From the NCBI GenBank assembly GCA_001803165.1, contig MHAZ01000017.1, forward strand, positions 434,001-498,000: DNA of 64,000 bases, read 5' to 3'. Under the pieces are notes generated by a model that saw only the letters and a program-made list of their open reading frames with translations, had not been told where the DNA came from and did no database searches. Of this stretch, positions 44,016 to 52,323 are shown in pieces. The DNA is from Stygiobacter sp. RIFOXYC2_FULL_38_25 (GTDB lineage: Bacteria; Bacteroidota; Ignavibacteria; Ignavibacteriales; Melioribacteraceae). How positions within the stretch are numbered: the stretch's first letter is position 1; each line of letters starts with the position of its first letter. A program made the position numbers and the translations under genes.

Positions 44016-45035
44016 ATGAACGTTAGAAAAATTAGAGAAATAGCGGATAATCTGTTTGAACAAGGCAAGTATGATGATGCTTACATTGTTTACGATGAAA
44101 TTTATATGCGTATCTGGAGCGCGATTGGCGCAATTCAAACCGGGTTAACAGATTTTTCTAACGAATATCTCGGCAGCAGTTTCAAATCCAGCTACAAACT
44201 GAGAAGTACTTTCACTGTTCAAATTTCCGACAATATTTTTAAGAAGTGGTTTAATCTTGATACCGACCAAACTCTAAACGAATTAACTTTTACAACTTAC
44301 GGTCATCTCCAATGCATTTCTTACTCACCGTTTCTAAACAAAACTGTTGGGGCAGATGTAGTTTATAGTGAGTATATGATTTTGCATACACTTATTAACG
44401 ACTCTGCCAAAGACGATTGGGTTAATTCTCTACTAAAATTTGTTTCGCCGGTGATGGAAGATAATCTGGTGAAAAAAATCCGACCGAACATTACTGAAGC
44501 TAATGTTAAGAAACATATTGCGGATAGCGCGGCAAAGCTAAACTCTACTGATTGGAAGGATGTAAACATTTGTCTGCTAGATTACCTTTTTAATATGGGT
44601 GATAATTCCTCTGAGCTATATACATCTGTTCATAAAGTGGTTGGTACTTATTTTCGCCAGAAGACGCACCGCAAAAAGAAAAGTGATGGCAAAGGGGAGA
44701 AGAAACAACAAGATAATTCCCGCTATCAAAGTTACGAGCGTTATGAAAAGTATGAGCGTTACGAACGATATGAAAGCCATTCATCTAACAAACGGGATGA
44801 CTTTGATTCGACACGCGCTACCGATTTTGAGAAAGCTAAACATTATGGACAAGTTTTGGGCTTAACCGGGAAAGTTTCCAAAGCTTACATCCGCAAAAAA
44901 TATTTGGAACTGATTGCAAAGTATCATCCCGATAAAGTTTTCGATTTGGGCGAAGAGTTGAAAATTTTAGCTGAAGTAAAGACTAAGCAGATTAACGCCG
45001 CGTACGATTGGATGAAGAAGAAGTATAGTATTTAG
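44016..45035 (+). CDS. Protein with C-terminal J domain
   Basis: A 339-residue cytoplasmic protein. Residues 1-215 are an unrecognised helical domain (EIADNLFEQGKYDDAYIVYD resembles a TPR helix pair). Residues about 218-262 are a charged low-complexity linker with Tyr-Glu-Arg tandem repeats (YERYEKYERYERYE). The last 65 residues are a J domain with HPD in IAKYHPDKVF and the final helix QINAAYDWMKKKY. The HPD motif should stimulate an Hsp70 ATPase, so the N-terminal part would recruit a client or locate DnaK. Not a canonical DnaJ: no Gly/Phe or zinc region. Confidence 0.82.
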   Translation: MNVRKIREIADNLFEQGKYDDAYIVYDEIYMRIWSAIGAIQTGLTDFSNEYLGSSFKSSYKLRSTFTVQISDNIFKKWFNLDTDQTLNELTFTTYGHLQCISYSPFLNKTVGADVVYSEYMILHTLINDSAKDDWVNSLLKFVSPVMEDNLVKKIRPNITEANVKKHIADSAAKLNSTDWKDVNICLLDYLFNMGDNSSELYTSVHKVVGTYFRQKTHRKKKSDGKGEKKQQDNSRYQSYERYEKYERYERYESHSSNKRDDFDSTRATDFEKAKHYGQVLGLTGKVSKAYIRKKYLELIAKYHPDKVFDLGEELKILAEVKTKQINAAYDWMKKKYSI

Positions 45036-45055
45036 CAATCGGCCATCAGTTATCA

Positions 45056-45088
45056 GCATTCTGTTCTTTTTTACTGAAAGCAGAATGC
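45056..45088. terminator. Hairpin between convergent genes
   Basis: GCATTCTG (45056-45063) pairs with CAGAATGC (45081-45088). The loop contains TTCTTTTTTACTG. Wider arms (CATCAGTTATCAG and GACATCTGATAG) extend it. It lies 20 bases after the J-domain gene and just past recQ, so it may serve both directions. Confidence 0.45.
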
Positions 45089-45101
45089 CGACATCTGATA
45101 G

Positions 45102-46541
45102 CTACCCACAAGCATCACAATTACCGCAAGGCTTTTCATCATTAAAACCAAAATACTCCGAGATAAAAACTCTCCGGCAAGTAATGGATTTGAAATAATT
45201 AACTACCGAAAGCAATTTTTTATTATCACTCATCAACTTATCGCCGAGATGTTTTTCATCGTGAAGTTCGTGCGGAAGTTCTTCAACAATCTGCAAATCT
45301 TTCGCTTCGATAGTTCCTTCAGTAACTCCGTAACGGTCAAGCATGGCAAGCACAGTTTCAACGCGGAAGTCACTTCTATCTTTCCAGCTCATTTGCTCGC
45401 GAAGAAAATCCAAACCTTCAGCGTTTGCAACTTGCGAGTGGTTTTTAATCAAATCGTACATTCGCGAGTAATAATCAGCATTTGGATTTGCCCACTTAAT
45501 GAATTCCATTTGCGTATAAAGGTCTTGCTGATTGTAGAGCATCATACAAAGAGAAGCTTTGCCATCGCGCCCGGCTCTTCCAATTTCTTGATAGTAAGAT
45601 TCGATAGAGGAAGGAACCTCAGCATGAATTACAAAACGTATATCCGGCTTGTCAATTCCCATTCCGAAAGCGTTTGTGGCAAGAATTAAATTTTGTTTGC
45701 CGCTAAGAAAATCACGCTGCGTTTTTTTTCGCTCTTGTGGTTCAAGCTTGCCATGATAGATTCCGTGGGAGTAACCTTTGTCGCGGAGAATTTGAGAATA
45801 ATATTCCAGTTTCTTAATCAATGCAAAGTAAATTATTCCGGCGCCTTTGTAGTTATCCAAAACTTTGAAGATAGCCGAAAGAGTTTCTTGTTCATCATAG
45901 ATATCTGTCGTTTCAAGCCGGAGATTTGGTCGCTCAATTCCTTCATGGAAAATTTTTATATCATTCTTAGTTAAACCAAGTTTTGCGATTATATCTTTTT
46001 GAACTTCCGGTGTGGCTGTTGCAGTTAGCGCAATTGTAAGTGGATTATTCATCAACGCACGAAACTCGGCAATGCGGGAATAATCGGGACGGAAATCATG
46101 TCCCCATTCGCTAATACAATGAGCTTCATCCACAGCAAGCATAGAAATTTTAGTCTGGGCAATCGCATCAGTAAATTCTTTTTTACGGAAGCGTTCCGGC
46201 GTTACATAAAGCAGTTTTGCTCTGTCATCAACAAACTTTTGCAATCGCTCTCTGCGTTGTTCCGGTTTAACAGTGGAGTTTATAAACTCAGCCGGAATGT
46301 TTTTCCTTTTAAGCGCATCAACCTGATCTTGCATCAAAGCAATAAGCGGACTGATTACAATCGTTCCACCATCAAATACAAGTGCAGGAAGCTGGTAGCA
46401 AATAGATTTTCCGCCGCCGGTTGGCATTAAGACCAAACAATGCTTCTGTTCATTTACCAGCCGGTTGATAATTGCTTCTTGCTTGCCGCGGAAACTTTGG
46501 TGACCAAAATATTTAGCGAGCACTGCTTTAGGTTCTAACAT
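45102..46541 (-). CDS. recQ: RecQ-family ATP-dependent DNA helicase
   Basis: A 479-residue helicase. Motif I is MPTGGGKSICYQLP, motif II is DEAHCISEWGHDFR, with TATATPEVQ, TNAFGMGIDKPDIRFV and QEIGRAGRDG as later RecQ motifs. The protein ends soon after the zinc-binding region (CRRVFISEYFGF, CGNCDACG), so it lacks the winged-helix and HRDC domains of E. coli RecQ. This short form is frequent in Bacteroidota. The ATG at 46541 follows AAAGGAA; the frame runs 15 codons further up without support. It unwinds 3'-5' in recombinational repair. Confidence 0.93.
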   Translation of the reverse strand: MLEPKAVLAKYFGHQSFRGKQEAIINRLVNEQKHCLVLMPTGGGKSICYQLPALVFDGGTIVISPLIALMQDQVDALKRKNIPAEFINSTVKPEQRRERLQKFVDDRAKLLYVTPERFRKKEFTDAIAQTKISMLAVDEAHCISEWGHDFRPDYSRIAEFRALMNNPLTIALTATATPEVQKDIIAKLGLTKNDIKIFHEGIERPNLRLETTDIYDEQETLSAIFKVLDNYKGAGIIYFALIKKLEYYSQILRDKGYSHGIYHGKLEPQERKKTQRDFLSGKQNLILATNAFGMGIDKPDIRFVIHAEVPSSIESYYQEIGRAGRDGKASLCMMLYNQQDLYTQMEFIKWANPNADYYSRMYDLIKNHSQVANAEGLDFLREQMSWKDRSDFRVETVLAMLDRYGVTEGTIEAKDLQIVEELPHELHDEKHLGDKLMSDNKKLLSVVNYFKSITCRRVFISEYFGFNDEKPCGNCDACG

Positions 46542-46574
46542 GGTTCCTTTACAATGACATAGATATTTTCTCCG

Positions 46575-46582
46575 CAAAGATA
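46575..46582 (-). promoter_or_regulatory. Candidate -7 box for recQ
   Basis: On the minus strand TATCTTTG matches TAnnTTTG, 33 bases before the recQ ATG. It is back to back with an identical box for rlmI, so the 100-bp spacer is a divergent promoter region. TTG boxes are present on both sides but 23-25 bases away, longer than ideal. Confidence 0.4.
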
Positions 46583-46615
46583 CCAAATTGATGACGTATT
46601 AAGCCCAAAGTGAAG

Positions 46616-46623
46616 TATCTTTG
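46616..46623 (+). promoter_or_regulatory. Candidate -7 box for rlmI
   Basis: TATCTTTG on the plus strand matches TAnnTTTG, 20 bases before the rlmI ATG. A TTG at 46588 is 25 bases upstream, a little too far for a perfect -33 box. Confidence 0.4.
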
Positions 46624-46643
46624 CAAGAACAATAGGTAGAAAA

Positions 46644-47816
46644 ATGTCGAAAGTGATTTTAAAGAAGAATGAAGAAAGACGAATAAACCAAGGGCATCTT
46701 TGGGTGTTTAGCAATGAAATAGATAAAAGAGAAGATTCACCGCAAACCGGTGATCTCGTTCAAATATACGATTCAAAAGGAAGCTTTGTCGCAAGCGGAT
46801 TTTACAACGCAAATTCTTTGATTACTGTTCGAGTAATTTCCAAAGAGGAAAAGTATTCTGTTGAAGAGTTAATTGAGAAACGGATTTTATCAGCTTACAA
46901 TTACCGCAAATCAGTTTATCCTAACCGTGATTCATTCCGCTTGGTCTTCAGCGAAAGTGATTTTCTGCCCGGACTTATAATTGATAAATACAACGATACA
47001 TTTGTCTTGCAAGTTTATTCTGCCGGGATTGAAAAGAATATCAATGTTGTTGTTGATACTCTTATTTCGAAACTGAACGCGAAAAATATATTCACTAAGC
47101 ATGATGAGTACTTTCGTACTCTCGAAGGTTTGCCGGTTGAAGATAAAATTTACTTAGGAACTGCTGGTGAAGAAATTATCTCTGACGGCAAACTGAAATA
47201 CAAAATAAATTTTGAAAAAGGACAGAAAACCGGTTTCTATTTTGATCAATGCGATAACCGCGAATTCTTTGGCAAGTTCTGCAAAGACAAAACAGTTTTG
47301 GATTGTTTCTGTAACTCCGGCGGATTTGGTTTGCACGCGGCATCAAGCGGAGCTTCCCAAGTTACTTTTGTTGATTCTTCTGCAAACGAAATTGAGAATG
47401 TGAAAAACAACCGTGCGCTGAACGAGCTTACAAATGAAACAGAATATGTCTGCTCGGATGTTTTCGATTACCTTGAAAAATGTGCTACAGAGAATAAAAA
47501 ATTCGATATTGTAAACATCGATCCGCCGGCATTTGCAAAGAGTAAAAAGAATCTGCCGAAAGCAATTAAAGCTTACGAAAAGCTAAACCGGCTTGCTCTT
47601 GAAGTAGTAAACGAAAACGGGTTTGTCTTTTCATCCTCATGTTCACATCATCTAAAAAAAGAAGACTTTGTTGACGCAATCCGTGCCGCGGCAGTTAAAG
47701 CCGGTAAAAATATTCAGATGGTTTACACAAACGGAGCTTCTATGGATCATCCGTCGCTTCCAGCAATGAATGAAACGGAGTATCTCAAGTTTTGCGCGAT
47801 AAGAAAGCTGGAATAA
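46644..47816 (+). CDS. rlmI: 23S rRNA (cytosine) methyltransferase RlmI-like
   Basis: A 390-residue class I SAM methyltransferase with an N-terminal PUA domain (INQGHLWVFSNEI and GDLVQIYDSKGSFVASGFYN). The central RlmI linker contains DFLPGLIIDKYNDTFVLQ. The Rossmann domain shows KTGFYFDQCDNR, VLDCFCNSGGFGLHAA (motif I) and IDPPAFAKSKKNL (motif IV), ending with SSCSHHLKKEDF. E. coli RlmI makes m5C1962 in 23S rRNA. Single-gene unit with its own candidate promoter. Confidence 0.92.
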   Translation: MSKVILKKNEERRINQGHLWVFSNEIDKREDSPQTGDLVQIYDSKGSFVASGFYNANSLITVRVISKEEKYSVEELIEKRILSAYNYRKSVYPNRDSFRLVFSESDFLPGLIIDKYNDTFVLQVYSAGIEKNINVVVDTLISKLNAKNIFTKHDEYFRTLEGLPVEDKIYLGTAGEEIISDGKLKYKINFEKGQKTGFYFDQCDNREFFGKFCKDKTVLDCFCNSGGFGLHAASSGASQVTFVDSSANEIENVKNNRALNELTNETEYVCSDVFDYLEKCATENKKFDIVNIDPPAFAKSKKNLPKAIKAYEKLNRLALEVVNENGFVFSSSCSHHLKKEDFVDAIRAAAVKAGKNIQMVYTNGASMDHPSLPAMNETEYLKFCAIRKLE

Positions 47817-47832
47817 TAAAACCCCTTGGTAA

Positions 47833-47864
47833 TTGGAAGATTCAGCCTCTCATTTTTATATTTG
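47833..47864 (+). promoter_or_regulatory. Promoter of moxR–bat operon (TTG–N21–TATATTTG)
   Basis: TTG at 47833-47835 and TATATTTG at 47857-47864 are 21 bases apart, matching Bacteroidota -33 and -7 boxes. Transcription would start near 47870 and give a leader of about 100 bases holding the hairpin at 47908. Confidence 0.45.
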
Positions 47865-47907
47865 TCCCGCTAAATCTAAACTTTAACACATTTTAACATT
47901 TTTTTCG

Positions 47908-47929
47908 AAACCGAAAATCGTTTCGGTTT
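47908..47929. promoter_or_regulatory. Hairpin/palindrome in moxR leader
   Basis: AAACCGAAA and TTTCGGTTT form a perfect 9-bp inverted repeat around ATCG, 41 bases before the moxR start. There is no T tract after it. It could be an operator for a dimeric regulator or a leader RNA hairpin. Confidence 0.4.
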
Positions 47930-47969
47930 GTAGAAGGCACACGAAATTAAAAAATCAGTGAGGGAAACC

Positions 47970-48953
47970 TTGGATATTACAGCACTTAACGAAAAAATCA
48001 GAAAAGAGAGCGAGTTCATAGACGTTCTGTTTACCGAGATTGGCAAAACCATTGTTGGCCAGAAACAAATGCTCGAACGTCTTGTAGTTGGATTGCTTGG
48101 CAACGGACACGTTTTACTTGAAGGCGTTCCGGGATTAGCAAAGACGCTTGCTATAAAATCGCTCGCCTCGGCAATGAAAGCTAAATTCCAACGCATTCAA
48201 TTTACACCGGATCTTCTTCCGGCAGATTTGCTTGGAACGATGATATATAACCAGAAAGATGGAAACTTTGCGATTAAGAAAGGACCGGTTTTCGCAAACT
48301 TTATTCTTGCCGACGAAATTAACCGCGCCCCCGCAAAAGTACAAAGCGCGCTTCTCGAAGCGATGCAAGAACGCCAGGTTACTATTGGTGAAAACACATT
48401 TAAGCTTGATGAGCCGTTTTTAGTTCTCGCGACTCAGAACCCGATTGAGCAGGAAGGAACTTATCCTTTGCCTGAAGCGCAAGTTGATCGTTTCATGCTG
48501 AAGGTTAAGATTACTTATCCAACCCGCGAAGAAGAACAAAAAATTATGAAGATGAATACCACAATGGATATTCCGGCAATCAATGCTGTTATTTCTCCGG
48601 AACATATTATGCGGGCTCGCAAACTTGTTCACGAAGTTTATGTTGATGAAAAAATTGAGAAGTACATTCTTGATATTGTATTTGCTACACGTTCACCTAA
48701 AGATTTTGGTTTGGATGAATTGACGGATTTAATCAGTTACGGCGGCTCGCCAAGAGCAACAATTAACTTAGCTCTCGGTGCACGCGCAATGGCTTTTATC
48801 CGCCGCAGAGGTTATGTAATTCCGGAAGATGTTCGCTCAATTTGCCATGATGTTCTTCGTCATAGAATTGCTGTTACATACGAAGCCGAAGCCGAAGACA
48901 TAACTTCCGAAACAATAATCACTAAAATTTTGAATAGAGTTGAGGTACCTTAA
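47970..48953 (+). CDS. MoxR-family AAA+ ATPase
   Basis: A 328-residue AAA+ ATPase of the MoxR group. Walker A is LLEGVPGLAKT and Walker B is FILADEINRAPAKVQ, with the sensor ATQNPIEQEGTYPLPEAQ and the C-terminal lid FATRSPKDFGL. The TTG at 47970 is preferred over a GTG at 47958 because GAGGGAAA lies correctly before it and the product then begins as LDITALNEK. MoxR proteins act as chaperone-like motors with VWA proteins; the BatA and BatB VWA proteins follow in the same operon. Confidence 0.92.
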   Translation: MDITALNEKIRKESEFIDVLFTEIGKTIVGQKQMLERLVVGLLGNGHVLLEGVPGLAKTLAIKSLASAMKAKFQRIQFTPDLLPADLLGTMIYNQKDGNFAIKKGPVFANFILADEINRAPAKVQSALLEAMQERQVTIGENTFKLDEPFLVLATQNPIEQEGTYPLPEAQVDRFMLKVKITYPTREEEQKIMKMNTTMDIPAINAVISPEHIMRARKLVHEVYVDEKIEKYILDIVFATRSPKDFGLDELTDLISYGGSPRATINLALGARAMAFIRRRGYVIPEDVRSICHDVLRHRIAVTYEAEAEDITSETIITKILNRVEVP

Positions 48954-48955
48954 CA

Positions 48956-48991
48956 AGCTATTAGCTGTTAGCGATTAGCTTTAAGCTAATT
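48956..48991. repeat. AGCTATTAGCTGTTAGC-type repeat
   Basis: The moxR–DUF58 spacer is filled by AAGCTATTAGCTGTTAGC followed by ATTAGCTTTAAGCTAAT. A copy of the same words (AGCTATAAGCTATTAGCAGT) occurs at 59796-59820 after the B12-binding gene. Confidence 0.6.
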
Positions 48992-49020
48992 ACCAATGGC
49001 CAATACCTAATGGCTCAAAA

Positions 49021-49896
49021 ATGATTACAAAAGAATTATTAAAACAAGTAAAGCAAATTGAAATCCGCACACGTGGACTTGTAAACGAAGTCTTTAGCGG
49101 TGAATATCATTCTGTGTTTAAAGGACGCGGAATGGAATTCTCCGAAGTGCGCGAATATGATTTCGGCGATGACATCCGCAACATTGATTGGAATGTGACG
49201 GCGCGGTTTGGTCATCCTTACGTAAAGATTTTTGAAGAAGAGCGTGAACTTACCGTAATGCTTCTTGTTGATATGAGCGGCTCGCTTGGCTTTGGCTCTG
49301 TTGAAAAAACCAAACAACAGATTGCCGCCGAACTAAGCGCGATTTTAGCTTTTTCTGCTCTCAAGAATAATGATAAAGTAGGCCTGATATTATTTACTGA
49401 TAGAATAGAGAAATTCATTCCGCCGAAAAAAGGCAAGACACACTCGCTTAGAATCATCCGTGAAGTTTTACAATTTGAGCCGCAAGGAAACCAAACAAAC
49501 ATTAAAGAAGCGCTGGAATATTTTAATCACACAATAAAGAAGAAAGCAATTGTGTTTTTAATCTCCGACTTTATAGATGGCGGCTATGAAAAGATTCTAA
49601 AGATAGTAGGACGAAAACATGATTTGATCGGTATGGTTCTTCAAGATCAAAGAGAGAAAACTTTGTTCAATGCCGGACTTGTAAAATTCCGGGATGCAGA
49701 AACCGGTGAGATTCGTTACTTAGATACAACAGACAAATTAGTGCAAAAAACAGTTATAGAACACATTAAGAGATGGAATCAAAGCCGCAAACAGCTCTTT
49801 CTTTCCAGCCGCTTAGACTCTATCGAAATAGAAACTTCGCAATCATACGTTAAACCTCTTGTTGATTTCTTTAAGCAAAGGGAGAAAAGATGGTAA
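49021..49896 (+). CDS. DUF58 protein of Bat operon
   Basis: A 291-residue DUF58 protein. It shows the family signature GEYHSVFKGRGMEFSEVREY followed by GDDIRNIDWNVTAR, and a VWA-like core (LLVDMSGSLGFGS as MIDAS-type loop, FLISDFIDGG later). DUF58 genes nearly always sit beside moxR and VWA genes, forming a metal-dependent interaction module at the membrane. It is 67 bases after moxR and overlaps the next gene by 7 bases. Confidence 0.92.
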   Translation: MITKELLKQVKQIEIRTRGLVNEVFSGEYHSVFKGRGMEFSEVREYDFGDDIRNIDWNVTARFGHPYVKIFEEERELTVMLLVDMSGSLGFGSVEKTKQQIAAELSAILAFSALKNNDKVGLILFTDRIEKFIPPKKGKTHSLRIIREVLQFEPQGNQTNIKEALEYFNHTIKKKAIVFLISDFIDGGYEKILKIVGRKHDLIGMVLQDQREKTLFNAGLVKFRDAETGEIRYLDTTDKLVQKTVIEHIKRWNQSRKQLFLSSRLDSIEIETSQSYVKPLVDFFKQREKRW

Positions 49897-50843
49897 AAGT
49901 ATTCCGTATAACTTTTCTTCTGGTAGCTTTGGTTTTTGTTTCTCTAAAAGCACAATCAATTTCTGTTTTAGCAACAACCGACACCACGGTTTATCAAGTT
50001 GGCGATTACATTACCTTCACTCTTGAACTTCGTTACGATAAAAATTTTACTGTAAAGCTTCCTCCGGTAAAAGACAGCGTTAAAGTTTTGGATTACATCC
50101 AAACACTTCCTTCCGAGAAAAAAGAGAGCGATGGAAAGATCATTGAGTACCATAAGTTTATTTTTTCGAAATACGATTCCGCACAAGTAACAATTCCGTC
50201 TCTGCAAGTTTTCTATTCTGAAGGAAAGAATGGCGATCAAAGATTTTTAGCAACCACACCAATTACGATAACTATAAACAAGCTGCAAGTTAATCAGCTA
50301 GAAGATATCCGCGATGTAAAAGAACCGATGACAATACCATTGCCGTGGTGGATTATTCTGGTAATTATCGTTGGTACAGTAGGCCTGGCGATTGGAGGAT
50401 ACTATTTGTATAAATATTGGAAGAAGAAAAAAGAGGGCAAGGTTGAAGTAAAACCGGAAATAATAATTCCGCCTTACGAAATTGCTCTTGCAAAACTTGA
50501 TGAGCTTGGACAAATGAAACTTTGGCAAAACGGCAAAGTGAAGGAATATCATAGCGAAGTAACAGAAATTGTGCGCGAGTATTTTGAGAAGCGGTTCAAC
50601 TTCCGTGCGCTTGAAATGCCATCATCAGAAATTCTGCCGGTGTTGAGTTATTTAGAAGAAGCAAAAGTGATTGTTGAAATTGCAGACAAGTTTTTCAGCA
50701 ATGCCGATTTGGTAAAATTTGCAAAGTTCGAACCGATGCCGCAAGTGAATGATGAAATGATGAAACAAGCTTACGAAATTGTTAAGCTTACAATTCCGGC
50801 AGTACCAAAGCCAGCGCAAGAAGGAGCAGCAAATGTTCAGTGA
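49890..50843 (+). CDS. Bat operon membrane protein, BatD/DUF4381-like
   Basis: A 317-residue protein with a signal peptide (about 1-21), a periplasmic beta-sandwich (about 25-130, VYQVGDYITFTLELRY), one membrane helix (about 151-174, WWIILVIIVGTVGLAIGGYYL) and a cytoplasmic helical domain (about 190-300, LDELGQMKLWQNGKVKEYHS and VREYFEKRFNFRALEM). The architecture and position between DUF58 and batA match the small BatD-like or DUF4381-type partner often found there. It overlaps both neighbours, so translation is probably coupled. Confidence 0.8.
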   Translation: MVKVFRITFLLVALVFVSLKAQSISVLATTDTTVYQVGDYITFTLELRYDKNFTVKLPPVKDSVKVLDYIQTLPSEKKESDGKIIEYHKFIFSKYDSAQVTIPSLQVFYSEGKNGDQRFLATTPITITINKLQVNQLEDIRDVKEPMTIPLPWWIILVIIVGTVGLAIGGYYLYKYWKKKKEGKVEVKPEIIIPPYEIALAKLDELGQMKLWQNGKVKEYHSEVTEIVREYFEKRFNFRALEMPSSEILPVLSYLEEAKVIVEIADKFFSNADLVKFAKFEPMPQVNDEMMKQAYEIVKLTIPAVPKPAQEGAANVQ

Positions 50844-51828
50844 TGTTTCATTTGCATATCCTTTTGTACTAATCTTTTTGCTTGCAGTGCCGGCACTTGC
50901 TTATTGGTATTGGAAGAAAAAGGAAAAAGTAACTCCGGATGTTACATTTTCATCTTTACAATTATTTGGCAAAGCGCCAGTAACGTTAAAAGAAAAATTC
51001 GCTCACGTTCCATCATATCTACGTTTACTTGCATTAACATTTTTGATTATAGCTGCTGCGCGTCCGCAAAGTTTTAGCAGCGGAGAAAATTTTTACACCG
51101 AAGGAATTGATATTGCAATGGTTTTGGATATATCCGGAAGTATGCTTGCGGAAGATTTTAAACCAAACCGTCTTGAAGCCGCAAAAAAAGTTATTGATGA
51201 GTTTATCAAAGGAAGAACTGTAGATAAAATTGGATTAGTGATTTTTTCCGGCGAGAGTTTTACGCAATGCCCGCTAACGATAGATTATTCGGTTCTCAGA
51301 AATCTGCTCAAAGATATTCAGATGGGAATGATTGAAGATGGAACAGCAATTGGCAACGCGATTGCAAATGGTGTAAACAGACTAAAAGACAGCAAGGCTA
51401 AAAGCAAAGTGATGATTCTACTTACTGACGGTGTTAACAATGCCGGTCATATTGACCCTTTAACCGCCGCTCAGATAGCGCAAAAGTTTGGAATTAGAAT
51501 TTACGCTATTGGAGTTGGAACAATGGGACAAGCGCCTTATCCGTTCCAAACCCCATTTGGAATCCGTTATCAGATGGTTCCCGTTGAAATAGATGAAAAC
51601 ATTTTGAAGCAGATTGCTTCCGCTACGGGCGGAAAGTATTTTCGCGCTACGAACAATAGAAAGCTCGCTCAAATTTATGACGAAATTGATCACTTAGAAA
51701 AAACTCGTGTTGAAGTTACATCATACCGCCATGCAAGAGAATTGTATTTCGGCTGGGCGCTTGCGGGACTGCTATTGTTGTTTGTTGAAGTTGCTTTATC
51801 AAAAACTTATTTGAAAAGATTACCGTAA
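50833..51828 (+). CDS. batA: BatA, VWA-domain membrane protein
   Basis: A 331-residue protein. Two N-terminal membrane helices (FVLIFLLAVPALAYWYW; YLRLLALTFLIIAAARP) lead to a VWA domain with MIDAS DISGSML (residues about 98-104), SGESFTQCPLT and LLTDGVNNAG; a last helix lies near the C-terminus (LYFGWALAGLLLLFVEV). The ATG at 50833 follows AAGGAG, overlapping the preceding gene by 11 bases; an upstream ATG at 50779 lacks a ribosome site. In Bacteroides the bat genes aid aerotolerance. Its partner batB follows, now separated by a repeat-flanked insertion. Confidence 0.92.
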   Translation: MFSDVSFAYPFVLIFLLAVPALAYWYWKKKEKVTPDVTFSSLQLFGKAPVTLKEKFAHVPSYLRLLALTFLIIAAARPQSFSSGENFYTEGIDIAMVLDISGSMLAEDFKPNRLEAAKKVIDEFIKGRTVDKIGLVIFSGESFTQCPLTIDYSVLRNLLKDIQMGMIEDGTAIGNAIANGVNRLKDSKAKSKVMILLTDGVNNAGHIDPLTAAQIAQKFGIRIYAIGVGTMGQAPYPFQTPFGIRYQMVPVEIDENILKQIASATGGKYFRATNNRKLAQIYDEIDHLEKTRVEVTSYRHARELYFGWALAGLLLLFVEVALSKTYLKRLP

Positions 51829-51837
51829 ACAACGACC

Positions 51838-52316
51838 TAATGGAACGCAGATTTAACAGATCAAACAGATAAAAACAGATGGAATATTTACACGCTGATA
51901 TAACTGACAAAATCATTAAAGCATTTTATCATGTTTATAATGTTTTAGGCTTTGGATTTTTAGAGAAAGTCTATGAAAACGCAATGCTTCTGGAATTGAA
52001 TTCAATCGGATTACATTGTGAAAAGCAAAAGCCGATTGAAGTTTATTATAAAAGCAAAAAGATCGGAGAATATTTTGCTGATATTATTGTTGAAGATAAA
52101 GTGATAGTAGAATTAAAAGCTGCAGAAGGATTAATAGAGGAACACGAAGCGCAATTAACAAATTATCTCAAGGCTACGAAAATTGAGGTAGGTCTATTAC
52201 TTAATTTTGGAAAAACACCGCAGATCAAAAGGAAAGTTTTTGAAAATCAGTTTAAATCAGTTCAATCCCCGCCTCGGACGACGTAGTCGAACGGGCGTTT
52301 AATCTGCGTTCTATTA
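51838..52316 (+). mobile_element. Inverted-repeat-flanked cassette carrying a GxxExxY gene
   Basis: TAATGGAACGCAGATTTA at the left is the inverse of TTAATCTGCGTTCTATTA at the right (16 of 18 matching). The 479-bp segment holds one small gene and lies between batA and batB, which are contiguous in other Bat operons. The left arm extends into AACAGATCAAACAGATAAA, of the same family as the dispersed repeat at 31680-31772. No transposase is encoded, so it would have to be moved in trans. Confidence 0.65.
51879..52286 (+). CDS. GxxExxY protein
   Basis: A 135-residue protein of the GxxExxY family, named for GFLEKVYENAM-type motif (G-F-L-E-K-V-Y at about 26-32). The core then reads IEVYYKSKKIGEYFADIIVE, DKVIVELKA and HEAQLTNYLKATKIEVGLLL, a PD-(D/E)xK-like layout (D in FADIIV, E-L-K in VIVELKA), hence a possible nuclease. 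Function not established. The last residues (SVQSPPRTT) appear to be read from flanking repeat sequence. It interrupts the Bat operon in the same direction as the operon, so transcription can pass through. Confidence 0.9.
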   Translation: MEYLHADITDKIIKAFYHVYNVLGFGFLEKVYENAMLLELNSIGLHCEKQKPIEVYYKSKKIGEYFADIIVEDKVIVELKAAEGLIEEHEAQLTNYLKATKIEVGLLLNFGKTPQIKRKVFENQFKSVQSPPRTT

Positions 52317-52323
52317 AAAAATT

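Noticed and set aside
45102-46541. RecQ considered truncated
   Set aside because: The zinc motif is complete and short RecQ proteins without winged-helix and HRDC domains are common in Bacteroidota.
47908-47929. Leader hairpin of moxR as a terminator
   Set aside because: The T tract is upstream of the stem on the plus strand and no T tract follows on either strand.
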